DNA of 27,819 nt from Veillonellaceae bacterium (GTDB taxonomy: Bacteria; Bacillota_C; Negativicutes; Veillonellales; Veillonellaceae): positions 1 through 27,819 of the forward strand of contig CADFKY010000003.1 in assembly GCA_902834965.1 (NCBI GenBank), given 5' to 3'. The position numbers and the translations under genes were made by a program. The notes beneath the pieces are model-generated. The model was not told where the DNA came from and did not search any database. It saw nothing but the letters and a program-made list of their open reading frames with translations. Below, one piece after another: positions 7,972-16,154 of the stretch. Position 1 is the stretch's first letter, and each line of letters opens with the position of its first letter.

Positions 7972-8793
7972 ATGAAAAAATGGTTAGCTTTAGCAGCGAC
8001 GGCCGTACTGGGGGCGTCCTTATTGATTAGTGGTTGTGGCTCTTCCACAAATAACGCGAGCTCTAGTGGCTCTAAAGAGGTATTAAAGGTAGCAGCAAAT
8101 CCTGTACCTCATGCTGAAATTTTAGAACAAGTTAAACCTATTTTGGCTAAGGAAGGTGTAGACTTACAAATCGTTGAATTTACAGACTACATCCAACCAA
8201 ATATGGCTCTATCTAGCCATGAAGTAGATGCAAACTTCTTTGCAAACGTACCTTACCAAAATAACTACAATAAAGATCATGGTACAAACTTTGTAAGCTT
8301 TGCACCAGTTCACATCGAGCCATTGGCTATCTACTCTCAAAAAATTAAAGACTTGAAAGACTTGCCAAATGGCGCAAAAGTAGCAATTCCATCTGATCCA
8401 ACAAACAGTGCTCGTGCACTTCTCTTGTTGCAAAGTGCAGGTCTTGTAACTTTGAAAGATCCAACTGGTTTGACTAACACACCATTTGATATAACTAGCA
8501 ATCCTAAAAATATTCAAATTACTGAGTTAGAAGCAGCTCAAATTCCTCGTTCCATCCAAGATTTAGATGCAGCAGTAATCAATGCTAACTATGCGTTGCC
8601 AGCTGGTCTTAATCCTACAAAAGATGGCTTATTCGTAGAAAAAGCTGACTCTCCATATGCAAATCTTCTTTCTGTTAACCCTGGCGATGAAAATAAATCA
8701 GCTATCCAAAAATTAGCTAAAGCATTACAATCTCCAGAAGTTAAGAAGTTCATCGAAGAACACTACAAGGGAGCTATCATCCCAGCGTTCTAA
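7972..8793 (+). CDS. metQ: MetQ/NlpA-family substrate-binding lipoprotein
   Basis: A 273-residue periplasmic-face lipoprotein, the substrate-binding part of a D/L-methionine-type ABC importer. The N-terminus MKKWLALAATAVLGASLLIS-GC is a type II signal peptide with lipobox LISGC and lipidated Cys22, followed by a Ser/Asn-rich linker. The mature part has family motifs: VAANPVPHAEILE, the FTDYIQPNMAL stretch, DANFFANVPY (the usual 'DANxFQHxPY'), HIEPLAIYS, VAIPSDPTNSARALLLL and a GAIIPAF C-terminus. AGGAGG lies six bases before the ATG. No ATPase (metN) or permease (metI) gene is next to it, so it must either use components encoded elsewhere or bind another ligand. Methionine specificity is inferred from family only. 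Confidence 0.9.
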   Translation: MKKWLALAATAVLGASLLISGCGSSTNNASSSGSKEVLKVAANPVPHAEILEQVKPILAKEGVDLQIVEFTDYIQPNMALSSHEVDANFFANVPYQNNYNKDHGTNFVSFAPVHIEPLAIYSQKIKDLKDLPNGAKVAIPSDPTNSARALLLLQSAGLVTLKDPTGLTNTPFDITSNPKNIQITELEAAQIPRSIQDLDAAVINANYALPAGLNPTKDGLFVEKADSPYANLLSVNPGDENKSAIQKLAKALQSPEVKKFIEEHYKGAIIPAF

Positions 8794-8855
8794 TTGATCG
8801 TTAATAATATATGTATCTGATACAATACCTTCTCATGACAAACTCTATAGATACG

Positions 8856-8890
8856 AAAAAGGCGTAACACCATTGGTGTTACGCCTTTTT
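8856..8890. terminator. Bidirectional rho-independent terminator
   Basis: AAAAAGGCGTAACACC (8856-8871) pairs perfectly with GGTGTTACGCCTTTTT (8875-8890) across a three-base loop, giving a 16-bp stem with an A-tract on one side and a T-tract on the other. It lies between convergent metQ and the pocR-like gene and can end both. Confidence 0.93.
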
Positions 8891-8897
8891 TATTATA

Positions 8898-9788
8898 TTA
8901 TGCATCAATTGGTTTTGCATATTTTTTCCGATATGAATGTGGTGTTTCAGTGGTAGCCATTTTGAAAATTTTACAGAAATAACTAGTTCTGTTATAGCCC
9001 AATGTTTTACTGATCTGATTAACTGTTAGTTGGGAATATACTAATAGTTTTTTTGCTTCTTGTATGCGTAATAGTGTTATATATTGCACTACTGAAAGTC
9101 CCGTATCATCTTTAAAAATCTTAGAGAAGTAGGACTCACTTAAATGAATATGTTCCGAAATCCTTCTGAGCGACACTCGTTTGCTCAGATTTTTTTCTAT
9201 ATATAACATAGCCTTTCGAATTTCTGGACGATTAATAGGTCGTTCAGACTCCACAAAGTCTGGCAATTGTTCATAAGGCATCTCTTCTGCTATGGTATCG
9301 TTAAATGGGAAGTAGTGTTCAACCAAAATCCGTAAAACCTTTGTAGCACTGTAAATTTGTTCGGCTGTCAAAACTGGTAAGGTCCGATATAATGCACGAA
9401 GTTTGGTGTCATCATGCCAATCGGTTTGGGTAGGAAGAATAGGTTTGATTGTCGTATCTTCTGTTTTTGTTTGACCTGCCATAATAAATCCTAAAATGGC
9501 TCCATCTTTCATAACCGGAACAGAGAAATCGATGAGGCCCATGTGACAGCGATACGGGCAGGATGATAGTTCTTTTGTAGCATCTAGGCCACCATATAAG
9601 TCGCATTGATTGCAGCGCTTGGCATAGATTGGATTGCGCCTTACAACCTTGCAAAAAGGGGAAAAGTTATATTCTTGAGATAACACTTTTCCACGATTAT
9701 TAACAAAAATAGCCGCAATCTTTGTTATGTTTGTGAAATCGCGCATGATTTCATTAATAAGCTTAGTATCTTCATTCGTACAAATCAT
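8898..9788 (-). CDS. pocR: PocR-type AraC-family transcription activator of the pdu operon
   Basis: A 296-residue DNA-binding regulator. The start is ATG at 9788, because GGAGG lies seven bases upstream on the minus strand; an in-frame start at 9833 lacks this. Residues about 8-165 match the PocR sensory domain, including the Cys-rich stretch with C46, C59, C62, C77 and C81 (AKRCNQCDLYGG, SSCPYRCHMGLIDF) and the FIMAGQ strand. Residues about 187-290 are a two-helix-turn-helix AraC domain (LSESYFSKIFKDDTG and LGYNRTSYFCKIFK). In Salmonella PocR responds to 1,2-propanediol and activates pdu and cob genes. Here the gene is divergent from the pdu operon with 488 nt between starts, so the same role is inferred. 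Whether the ligand is propanediol or glycerol-derived is not visible. Confidence 0.9.
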   Translation of the reverse strand: MICTNEDTKLINEIMRDFTNITKIAAIFVNNRGKVLSQEYNFSPFCKVVRRNPIYAKRCNQCDLYGGLDATKELSSCPYRCHMGLIDFSVPVMKDGAILGFIMAGQTKTEDTTIKPILPTQTDWHDDTKLRALYRTLPVLTAEQIYSATKVLRILVEHYFPFNDTIAEEMPYEQLPDFVESERPINRPEIRKAMLYIEKNLSKRVSLRRISEHIHLSESYFSKIFKDDTGLSVVQYITLLRIQEAKKLLVYSQLTVNQISKTLGYNRTSYFCKIFKMATTETPHSYRKKYAKPIDA

Positions 9789-10276
9789 GGTAAAACCTCC
9801 AATCACAAATGTGTTAAGAGGGCTAGTAAGCACACCACTAAAATAGCTCTACTTGCTCTCTATCTAAAGGGTAGGCTCTAAACCTGAAAAAAAGAAAAGT
9901 GACATACCACCTAAAATTCATATACCTATAAAATTACGTTATTTCTTGCTTTTATATGTATAAGTATAACAGGATTGTCGTATTTTTGTAATAGAAAAAT
10001 CGCATTTTACGAATATACATAAAAAAGTTGCATTTAATAATTTTTATAATAAAGGTAGATAAAAGCCTTATAGTACATGTATTTAGAAAGGATTGAGTCC
10101 GATGGGTTGTGACTGAATAGCAAGGCATGCTCTATAGTAATATATGGTGTATAGAATTTAGGGTTGCATACATATGAATGATTAAAGAAATGATAAAAAA
10201 TATAAATTGGTATACCGCAACATAGTTTTCTGTACATAGATACTTTGATACTTTCATTATACGTATGGAGGGTATT
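9789..10276. promoter_or_regulatory. Divergent pocR/pdu control region
   Basis: 488 nt, very AT-rich, with no gene. A TATAAT at 10045-10050 lacks a recognisable -35 box, as expected for an activator-dependent promoter, and would leave a leader of about 220 nt before pduB'. Upstream are two direct repeats, TCGTATTTT (9978-9986) and TCGCATTTT (10000-10008), 22 bp apart, and a related TTGCATTT (10028-10035). These could be PocR half-sites on one face of the helix. No cobalamin riboswitch core (GCCACTG) was found. Confidence 0.45.
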
Positions 10277-10978
10277 ATGGCGACAACATGTGGATTAACT
10301 GAATTTGTAGGGACTAGTAAAACTGGTGATACTATAGGTCTCGTAATTGCTAACGTAGATCAACAAGTATTAGATGCGATGAAACTAAAGAAAAAATATC
10401 GTTCCATCGGTATTTTAGGTGCTCGTACTGGTGCAGGCCCACACATTATGGCTGCTGATGAAGCAGTAAAAGCAACCAATACTGAAATTGTTAGCATTGA
10501 ATTACCTCGCGATACTAAAGGTGGCGCAGGCCATGGCTCGTTAATCATTTTTGGTGGTGATGATGTATCCGATGTAAAACGAGCTATTGAAGTAGCATTA
10601 GCTGAAGTGGAACGCACCTTTGGCGATGTATACGCAAACGATGCTGGTCATATTGAACTTCAATATACAGCACGCGCTAGTCATGCAGTAAATGCAGCAT
10701 TTGGCGCTCCCGAAGGTAAAGCTTTTGGTCTTATCGTAGGTGCTCCAGCAGCGATTGGTGTAGTTATGGCCGATGTAGCTGTCAAATCTGCAAACGTTGA
10801 TGTAATCGGTTATGCATCTCCTTCTGCAGGTACAAGTAATTCTAACGAAGTAATTTTACAGATTTCTGGCGATTCTGGGGCTGTACGACAAGCGGTTATT
10901 TCTGCTCGTGAAGTAGGTAAACAATTGCTCGGTACGATGGGTGACGAACCAGTGAACGGAGCCCCTTCCTATATCTAA
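10277..10978 (+). CDS. pduB: Microcompartment shell trimer PduB, short (PduB'-type) form
   Basis: A 233-residue tandem-BMC-domain shell protein forming pseudo-hexameric trimers. The ATG at 10277 is preferred over the in-frame ATG at 10265, because the latter overlaps the GGAGGG binding site. The resulting length equals that of the PduB' product of Salmonella, which lacks the N-terminal extension of full PduB. Both BMC repeats are present (TIGLVIANVDQQVLDAM with GARTGAGPHIMAADEAVKAT, then AFGLIVGAPAAIGVVMADVA with VDVIGYASPS). It is very similar to the longer PduB encoded at 20200, so the two arose by duplication. As the first gene of the operon it stands where Salmonella has pduA-pduB. The usual pore and subunit-edge lysine regions are intact by eye. 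Confidence 0.93.
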   Translation: MATTCGLTEFVGTSKTGDTIGLVIANVDQQVLDAMKLKKKYRSIGILGARTGAGPHIMAADEAVKATNTEIVSIELPRDTKGGAGHGSLIIFGGDDVSDVKRAIEVALAEVERTFGDVYANDAGHIELQYTARASHAVNAAFGAPEGKAFGLIVGAPAAIGVVMADVAVKSANVDVIGYASPSAGTSNSNEVILQISGDSGAVRQAVISAREVGKQLLGTMGDEPVNGAPSYI

Positions 10979-10999
10979 TCTGAAAGGATGGTATGCCCT

Positions 11000-12661
11000 A
11001 TGAAATCAAAACGTTTCGAAGTCTTAAGTCAACGTCCTGTCAATCAGGATGGTTATGTAAAGGAATGGGTAGAGGAAGGTTTTATAGCCATGGAATCTCC
11101 TCAAGATCCAAAGCCTAGCCTCAAAATCGAAGGTGGGCGCATCGTTGAACTCGATGGTAAACGCCGCGAAGATTTTGATCTTATCGATACATTTATTGCA
11201 AATTACGGTATCGTTCTCGATGGTGCTCAACAAGCAATGGCAAAGGATTCAAAAGAGATTGCTAATATGATGCTTACACCATCAGTACCTCGTGAAGAAA
11301 TCGTTAAGATTTGTAAATCTATTACTCCAGCGAAAATGTTGGAAGTTGTTTCTACTATGAACGTTGTAGAAATGATGCAATGTATGCAAAAAATGCGCGC
11401 TCGTCGTACAATGGCTAACCAAGCCCATGTAACGAACGTAAACGATAACCCAGTACAAATCGCAGCCGATGCTGCGGAAGGTGCACTTCGCGGGTTCGCT
11501 GAAGAAGAAACAACAGTAGCCGTTGCTCGTTATGCACCACTCAATGCGATTAGCTTACTCGTAGGCTCTCAATGTGGTCGCCCAGGTGTATTGACACAAT
11601 GCTCCTTGGAAGAAGCGACAGAATTAGAACTTGGCATGCGTGGCTTCACAGCATATGCAGAAACAATTTCCGTATATGGTACAGAAGACGTATTTACCGA
11701 TGGTGATGATACACCTTGGTCTAAAGGCTTCCTCGCATCTGCTTATGCATCTCGAGGCCTTAAAATGCGCTTTACATCTGGTACAGGTTCTGAAGTACAA
11801 ATGGGCCAAGCAGAAGGTAAATCTATGTTGTACCTTGAAATCCGTTGTCTATACATTACAAAAGGCGCCGGCGTACAAGGTATCCAAAATGGTTCTGTAA
11901 GCTGTATCGGCATTCCAGCAGCCGTACCTTCTGGTATCCGTGCTGTATTAGCAGAAAACCTTGTAGCAGCTATGCTCGACCTTGAATGTGCATCTAGTAA
12001 TGACCAAACATTCAGTCATTCTGATTTGCGTAGAACAGCTCGTACATTGATGCAATTTGCACCAGGTACTGACTTTATCTGCTCTGGTTATAGCTCTACA
12101 CCAAACTATGACAACATGTTCGCTGGTTCCAACTGGGATGCAGAGGACTATGATGACTGGACAGTTATCCAACGTGACCTCAAGGTAAATGGCGGTCTTA
12201 TTCCTGCTCGCGAAGAAGAAGTTGTAACGGTTCGTAATAAAGCGGCTCGTGCACTACAAGCGTTGTTCAAAGCATTAGGCTTGCCTCCAATTACAGATCA
12301 AGAGGTAGAGGCTGCTACATATGCAAATGGCTCTAAAGATATGCCTCCTCGCGATAAGGTTGCAGATATTAAAGCGGCTCAAGACTTGTTAAACCGCGGT
12401 GTTACAGGCGTTGACTTTGTAAAAGGCTTAGCTAAAGAAGGTCATCAAGATGTAGCACAAAGTATTTTGAATCTATTAAAACAAAAAATCTCCGGCGATT
12501 ACTTACAAACATCGGCCATCTTTGACCGTGATTTCAATGTTATCTCCGCGATTAACAATAGAAATGACTATCAAGGTGTTGGCACAGGGTATCGTGTGGA
12601 AGGTGAAGATTGGGAACGTATTAAAGATATTCCAAACGCCATTGATCCACGGGATATATAA
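11000..12661 (+). CDS. pduC: Propanediol dehydratase large subunit
   Basis: A 553-residue catalytic subunit of B12-dependent diol dehydratase, converting 1,2-propanediol to propionaldehyde (or glycerol to 3-hydroxypropionaldehyde) inside the microcompartment. The start at 11000 gives MKSKRFEVLSQRPVNQDG, matching the start of known PduC proteins, and is better spaced from AAAGGATGG than the in-frame ATG at 10988. The sequence is near identical to the family in long stretches: RARRTMANQAHVTNV, ETTVAVARYAPLNAI, GVLTQCSLEEATEL, TDGDDTPWSKGFLA, ECASSNDQTFSHSD and EVEAATYANGSKDMP. Length matches the Salmonella protein within a residue. The TIM-barrel active-site segments appear intact. Diol versus glycerol preference cannot be settled from sequence by eye. 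Confidence 0.98.
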   Translation: MKSKRFEVLSQRPVNQDGYVKEWVEEGFIAMESPQDPKPSLKIEGGRIVELDGKRREDFDLIDTFIANYGIVLDGAQQAMAKDSKEIANMMLTPSVPREEIVKICKSITPAKMLEVVSTMNVVEMMQCMQKMRARRTMANQAHVTNVNDNPVQIAADAAEGALRGFAEEETTVAVARYAPLNAISLLVGSQCGRPGVLTQCSLEEATELELGMRGFTAYAETISVYGTEDVFTDGDDTPWSKGFLASAYASRGLKMRFTSGTGSEVQMGQAEGKSMLYLEIRCLYITKGAGVQGIQNGSVSCIGIPAAVPSGIRAVLAENLVAAMLDLECASSNDQTFSHSDLRRTARTLMQFAPGTDFICSGYSSTPNYDNMFAGSNWDAEDYDDWTVIQRDLKVNGGLIPAREEEVVTVRNKAARALQALFKALGLPPITDQEVEAATYANGSKDMPPRDKVADIKAAQDLLNRGVTGVDFVKGLAKEGHQDVAQSILNLLKQKISGDYLQTSAIFDRDFNVISAINNRNDYQGVGTGYRVEGEDWERIKDIPNAIDPRDI

Positions 12662-12673
12662 GGAGGTGTCATG

Positions 12674-13369
12674 ATGGCTGAAATTAACAGAGATGTATTA
12701 CGTTCTATTATCCTAGACGTTTTACAAGAAATGGGTGGTGTTCATGAAGCACCACAATTCAAGGCTAGTGCTGGTAAAAGCACAACACCAAGTGCGGCTC
12801 CTAGATATGAAGATCCAACTGGTGACGATAGCTGGCTCCAAACTGGTGGTCCTGCACAACCTGGTTCAAGCGCAGATGAAGTGGTTATTGCTGTTGGCCC
12901 TGCCTTTGGACGTAGTCAACGACAAACTATCGTTGGTGTACCGCATCAAGAGGTGATTCGCCAATTAGTAGCTGGTATTGAAGAAGAAGGTTTAAAAGCT
13001 CGTGTAATTCGCGTATACCGTTCCTCTGACGTAGCGGCCGTAGCCGTTGAAGGCGATTCTATTTCTGGATCTGGTGTATGCATCGGTATTCAATCTAAAG
13101 GTACTACTTTGATTCACCAACGTGATTTACAACCACTTTCAAATTTGGAATTATTCCCTCAAGCACCTCTATTAACAGCTGAAACATACCGTGCTATCGG
13201 TAAAAATGCTGCTAAATATGCTAAGGGCGAATCCCCAACACCAGTACCAACATTGAACGATCAAATGGCTCGTCCAAAATACCAAGCATTATCTGCATTG
13301 CTCCATATCAAGGAAACTAAGCATGTAGTAAAAGGTAAGCCAGCTGATGAAGTTCGTGTCACTGTATAA
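12674..13369 (+). CDS. pduD: Propanediol dehydratase medium subunit
   Basis: A 231-residue medium subunit of the dehydratase. AGGAGG at 12661-12666 is seven bases from the ATG at 12674 and four from the ATG at 12671, so I use the later one. Residues 1-20 ([20 protein letters not shown]) form an amphipathic helix of the kind that targets PduD into the shell, followed by a low-complexity Ser/Thr/Pro/Ala linker to about residue 55. The core has the family motifs [34 protein letters not shown] and the C-terminal [17 protein letters not shown]. It follows pduC by 12 nt and precedes pduE by 11 nt, fitting translational coupling of the three subunits. It contributes to binding of adenosylcobalamin with PduC. 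Confidence 0.97.
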   Translation: MAEINRDVLRSIILDVLQEMGGVHEAPQFKASAGKSTTPSAAPRYEDPTGDDSWLQTGGPAQPGSSADEVVIAVGPAFGRSQRQTIVGVPHQEVIRQLVAGIEEEGLKARVIRVYRSSDVAAVAVEGDSISGSGVCIGIQSKGTTLIHQRDLQPLSNLELFPQAPLLTAETYRAIGKNAAKYAKGESPTPVPTLNDQMARPKYQALSALLHIKETKHVVKGKPADEVRVTV

Positions 13370-13380
13370 GGAGGTTTACT

Positions 13381-13911
13381 ATGGCTAACGAATTAGAAGC
13401 CTTAATTCGGCAGATCGTATCTGAAATAGAAGGGGCGAAAGGCAGTACAACACAGTACTCAGCGCCTCATACACCATCTACAACTAATACAGTAGATAGA
13501 GTGGTTACCATCGAGGATTATCCGATTGCTAAAAAACACCCAGAATGGATTGATCTTGGTCAAGGTCGAGACTTAAGCCATATTACGATGGATAACGTAA
13601 TGGCCGGTCATATCACAATGGACGATTTAAAAATTTCTCCATCTATTTTGAAAGCTCAAGGTCAAATTGCTAAGGCTGGGGGCCGAGATCAAATTGAACT
13701 CAATTTCTCTCGCGCCGCAGAAATGACGAAGGTAAGTGATAAACGTTTACTTGAAATGTACAATGCACTTCGTCCATATCGTTCTTCCAAACAAGAACTG
13801 TTAGATATTGCTAGCGAACTTGATGGTTTAGGGGCTCCAATTTGTGCAAACTTTGTACGAGAAGCTGCAGAAAATTACGAACGTCGTAAAAAACTTAAAG
13901 GTGATAATTAA
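13381..13911 (+). CDS. pduE: Propanediol dehydratase small subunit
   Basis: A 176-residue small subunit of B12-dependent diol dehydratase, close to the 173 residues of the Salmonella protein. AGGAGG sits six bases before the ATG. The N-terminus MANELEALIRQIVSEIEGAK can form an amphipathic helix, followed by a Ser/Thr-rich linker and the conserved body: VTIEDYPIAKKHPEWI, LSHITMDNVMAGHIT, SPSILKAQGQIAKAGGRDQI, NFSRAAEMTKV and ALRPYRSSKQEL. It stabilises the (alpha-beta-gamma)2 dehydratase complex with PduC and PduD. No anomaly is visible. Confidence 0.97.
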   Translation: MANELEALIRQIVSEIEGAKGSTTQYSAPHTPSTTNTVDRVVTIEDYPIAKKHPEWIDLGQGRDLSHITMDNVMAGHITMDDLKISPSILKAQGQIAKAGGRDQIELNFSRAAEMTKVSDKRLLEMYNALRPYRSSKQELLDIASELDGLGAPICANFVREAAENYERRKKLKGDN

Positions 13912-13929
13912 CCTATAGGAGATGTCATT

Positions 13930-15756
13930 ATGAAACGAATTGTTGGCATCGATATCGGAAACTCTACAACAGAAGCGGCCTTGGCCGAAATTCATAGCAA
14001 TGGCGAGGTAAAGTTCTTATCTTCTGCCATCGCTAGTACCACAGGTATTAAAGGAACACGCGAAAATATCGTAGGTCTCATGGATGCCCTCAAGTCGCTA
14101 ATCAGGTCTGCTAATCTTACACTACGAGACATTGACTTAGTTCGTATTAATGAGGCTACACCAGTTATTGGTGATGTGGCTATGGAAACGATTACAGAAA
14201 CCATAATTACAGAATCTACCATGATTGGTCACAATCCTAAAACTCCAGGTGGTTTAGGCCTTGGCGTAGGCTATACAGTTCCCATTGAGCAACTGATTGA
14301 TAAGCCACAAGGTCAGCCATACATCGTGGTAGCTCCAAAGATTATCGATTTTGAATTGGTAGCACAGCTAATTAATGCGTACTGTAAGCGAGGTTATGAT
14401 ATTCGAGCTGCTATTCTTCAAGCCGATGACGGCGTACTCGTTAACAATCGATTGGATCATAAAATTCCTATCGTAGACGAGGTTGCGTATATCGATAAAA
14501 TCCCAATGGGTATGCTTTCTGCGGTAGAGGTTGTAGATCCGGGGCAAGTGGTATCACAATTATCAAATCCTTATGGAATCGCCACTGTATTTGAGCTTTC
14601 TCCAGAGGAAACAAAGAATATTGTACCTATCGCTAGAGCTCTTATCGGAAATCGATCAGCTGTAGTCATCAAAACACCAGCAGGGGATGTTAAGGAGCGG
14701 GTAATACCGGCAGGATCCATCATTGTTATGGGGAATGACCGAACTGTATCCGTCGATGTATCTGCTGGGGCAGAGAGGATTATGGAAACCCTCGAATCGG
14801 TTCATCCTATCGATGATATTAGTGGTGAAGCAGGTACGAACGTAGGTGGCATGCTTGAAAAGGTTCGCCTTACAATGGCTCAATTGACGAATAAATCACC
14901 TCAAGATGTATTCATCCAAGACTTGCTAGCCGTAGATGTAGCTGTTCCTATCAATGTAAAGGGCGGCCTTGCAGGTGAGTTCTCTATGGAGCAAGCCGTA
15001 GGTATTGCCTCCATGGTTAAGTCAGATCATCTACAAATGGAAATCATTGCAAAGCAGGTAGAAAAAGAGTTAGGCGTACCAGTTGAAATCGGTGGTGAAG
15101 AGGCTGAATCAGCTATCTTAGGCGCATTGACTACACCTGGGACAGCAAAACCAATGGCCATACTCGATCTAGGGGCTGGCTCAACTGATGCATCCATCAT
15201 TAACCAAGAAGGAAAAATTAAAGCCATTCATCTTGCTGGAGCAGGAAATATGGTAACTATGCTCATCAATTCTGAACTTGGTTTAGAGGATATGCATATT
15301 GCAGAAGCCATCAAACGAGACCCATTGGCTCAAGTACTCAGTGTATATCACATTCGTCACGAAGATGGAACGGTGCAGTTCTTTAATGAACCACTTTCGG
15401 CAGCATTGTTTGGACGCGTTGTTATCGTAACGCCAGATGGCCTCGTTCCTGTAGAGCGAGATATCCCTCTAGAAAAGATTAAGCGTGTTCGTCAAACCGC
15501 AAAGAAACGGGTGTTTGTCACAAATTCACTCCGTGCTTTGGCATCTGTGAGTCCTACTCATAATGTGCGAGATATACCATTCGTAGTTATCGTAGGTGGT
15601 TCTGCATTAGACTTTGAAATTCCTCAACTCGTAACCGATGCACTTTCACAATATGCATTAGTAGCGGGGCGAGGCAATATTCGAGGTGTTGAAGGGGCAC
15701 GAAATGCGGTAGCAACAGGATTGGTATTATCCTATGCACAGAAGGGAGGCCTATGA
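13930..15756 (+). CDS. pduG: Diol dehydratase reactivase large subunit
   Basis: A 608-residue ATP-dependent chaperone that swaps damaged cobalamin out of the inactivated dehydratase. The Hsp70/actin-like phosphate-1 motif is GIDIGNSTTEAAL near the N-terminus, and the phosphate-2 motif AILDLGAGSTDASII lies near residue 410. Other family stretches are IGHNPKTPGGLGLGVG, EVAYIDKIPMGM, NPYGIATVFELSPEET, HLAGAGNMVTMLINSELGL, and VVIVGGSALDFEIP near the C-terminus. Length matches Salmonella PduG (610). It overlaps the start of pduH, consistent with stoichiometric production of the two reactivase subunits. Confidence 0.97.
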   Translation: MKRIVGIDIGNSTTEAALAEIHSNGEVKFLSSAIASTTGIKGTRENIVGLMDALKSLIRSANLTLRDIDLVRINEATPVIGDVAMETITETIITESTMIGHNPKTPGGLGLGVGYTVPIEQLIDKPQGQPYIVVAPKIIDFELVAQLINAYCKRGYDIRAAILQADDGVLVNNRLDHKIPIVDEVAYIDKIPMGMLSAVEVVDPGQVVSQLSNPYGIATVFELSPEETKNIVPIARALIGNRSAVVIKTPAGDVKERVIPAGSIIVMGNDRTVSVDVSAGAERIMETLESVHPIDDISGEAGTNVGGMLEKVRLTMAQLTNKSPQDVFIQDLLAVDVAVPINVKGGLAGEFSMEQAVGIASMVKSDHLQMEIIAKQVEKELGVPVEIGGEEAESAILGALTTPGTAKPMAILDLGAGSTDASIINQEGKIKAIHLAGAGNMVTMLINSELGLEDMHIAEAIKRDPLAQVLSVYHIRHEDGTVQFFNEPLSAALFGRVVIVTPDGLVPVERDIPLEKIKRVRQTAKKRVFVTNSLRALASVSPTHNVRDIPFVVIVGGSALDFEIPQLVTDALSQYALVAGRGNIRGVEGARNAVATGLVLSYAQKGGL

Positions 15757-16127
15757 TGGATCAAAGTATCGTCAGTAAGCCAACCATATTACTGTATGCT
15801 ACAGAGCATATCAGTGAGGATATACTAAAACCCGTTCTATATGGAATTGAAGAGGAAGGTCTACCTGTTGTCATTGAGTCCCATAGTGGTACGCATATGA
15901 CATTGGCCGACCTAGCATCTCGTAATTCGGCTTTATCTGTTGGGATAGGCGTTGATGATGAGGCGATTGTGTTGACCTATAAAAATATACCAATGCATCA
16001 ATTTATTTATCGACTTACGAGCTATGCTCAATATCCAGATAGCTTACGTACCTTAGGTGTCAATGCAGCCCGCCTTGTAAAAGGTAATCCTTTCGTTTCT
16101 GATGAACGATTGGAAGTAGCTTTTTAA
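15756..16127 (+). CDS. pduH: Diol dehydratase reactivase small subunit
   Basis: A 123-residue reactivase beta subunit, folded like the dehydratase medium subunit so that it can displace it during reactivation. GGGAGG at 15744-15749 is six bases from the ATG at 15756, which shares one base with the pduG stop; an ATG at 15753 would overlap pduG by four bases and is the alternative. Conserved parts are PTILLYATEHIS, YGIEEEGLPVVIES, LSVGIGVDDEAIVLTYKNIP and the C-terminal LGVNAARLVKGNPF. Slightly longer than the 116 residues of the Salmonella protein. Confidence 0.95.
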   Translation: MDQSIVSKPTILLYATEHISEDILKPVLYGIEEEGLPVVIESHSGTHMTLADLASRNSALSVGIGVDDEAIVLTYKNIPMHQFIYRLTSYAQYPDSLRTLGVNAARLVKGNPFVSDERLEVAF

Positions 16128-16154
16128 ATCTAACTAACTTTAGAGGTGGTGCAT

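Noticed and set aside
8209..8517. Minus-strand open frame of 102 codons inside metQ
   Set aside because: Shadow of metQ, cysteine- and tryptophan-rich nonsense composition and no ribosome binding site.
10034..10237. 67-codon minus-strand frame in the pocR-pdu intergenic region
   Set aside because: AT-driven Tyr/Phe/Ile-rich translation without motif or ribosome binding site; the region is better explained as a promoter and leader.
9834..10276. Adenosylcobalamin riboswitch before the pdu operon
   Set aside because: I looked for the conserved B12-box core and surrounding stems and did not find them.
9900..10276. Sigma-54 promoter for the pdu operon
   Set aside because: No TGGCAC-N5-TTGC element is present and the regulator is AraC-type, not an enhancer-binding ATPase.
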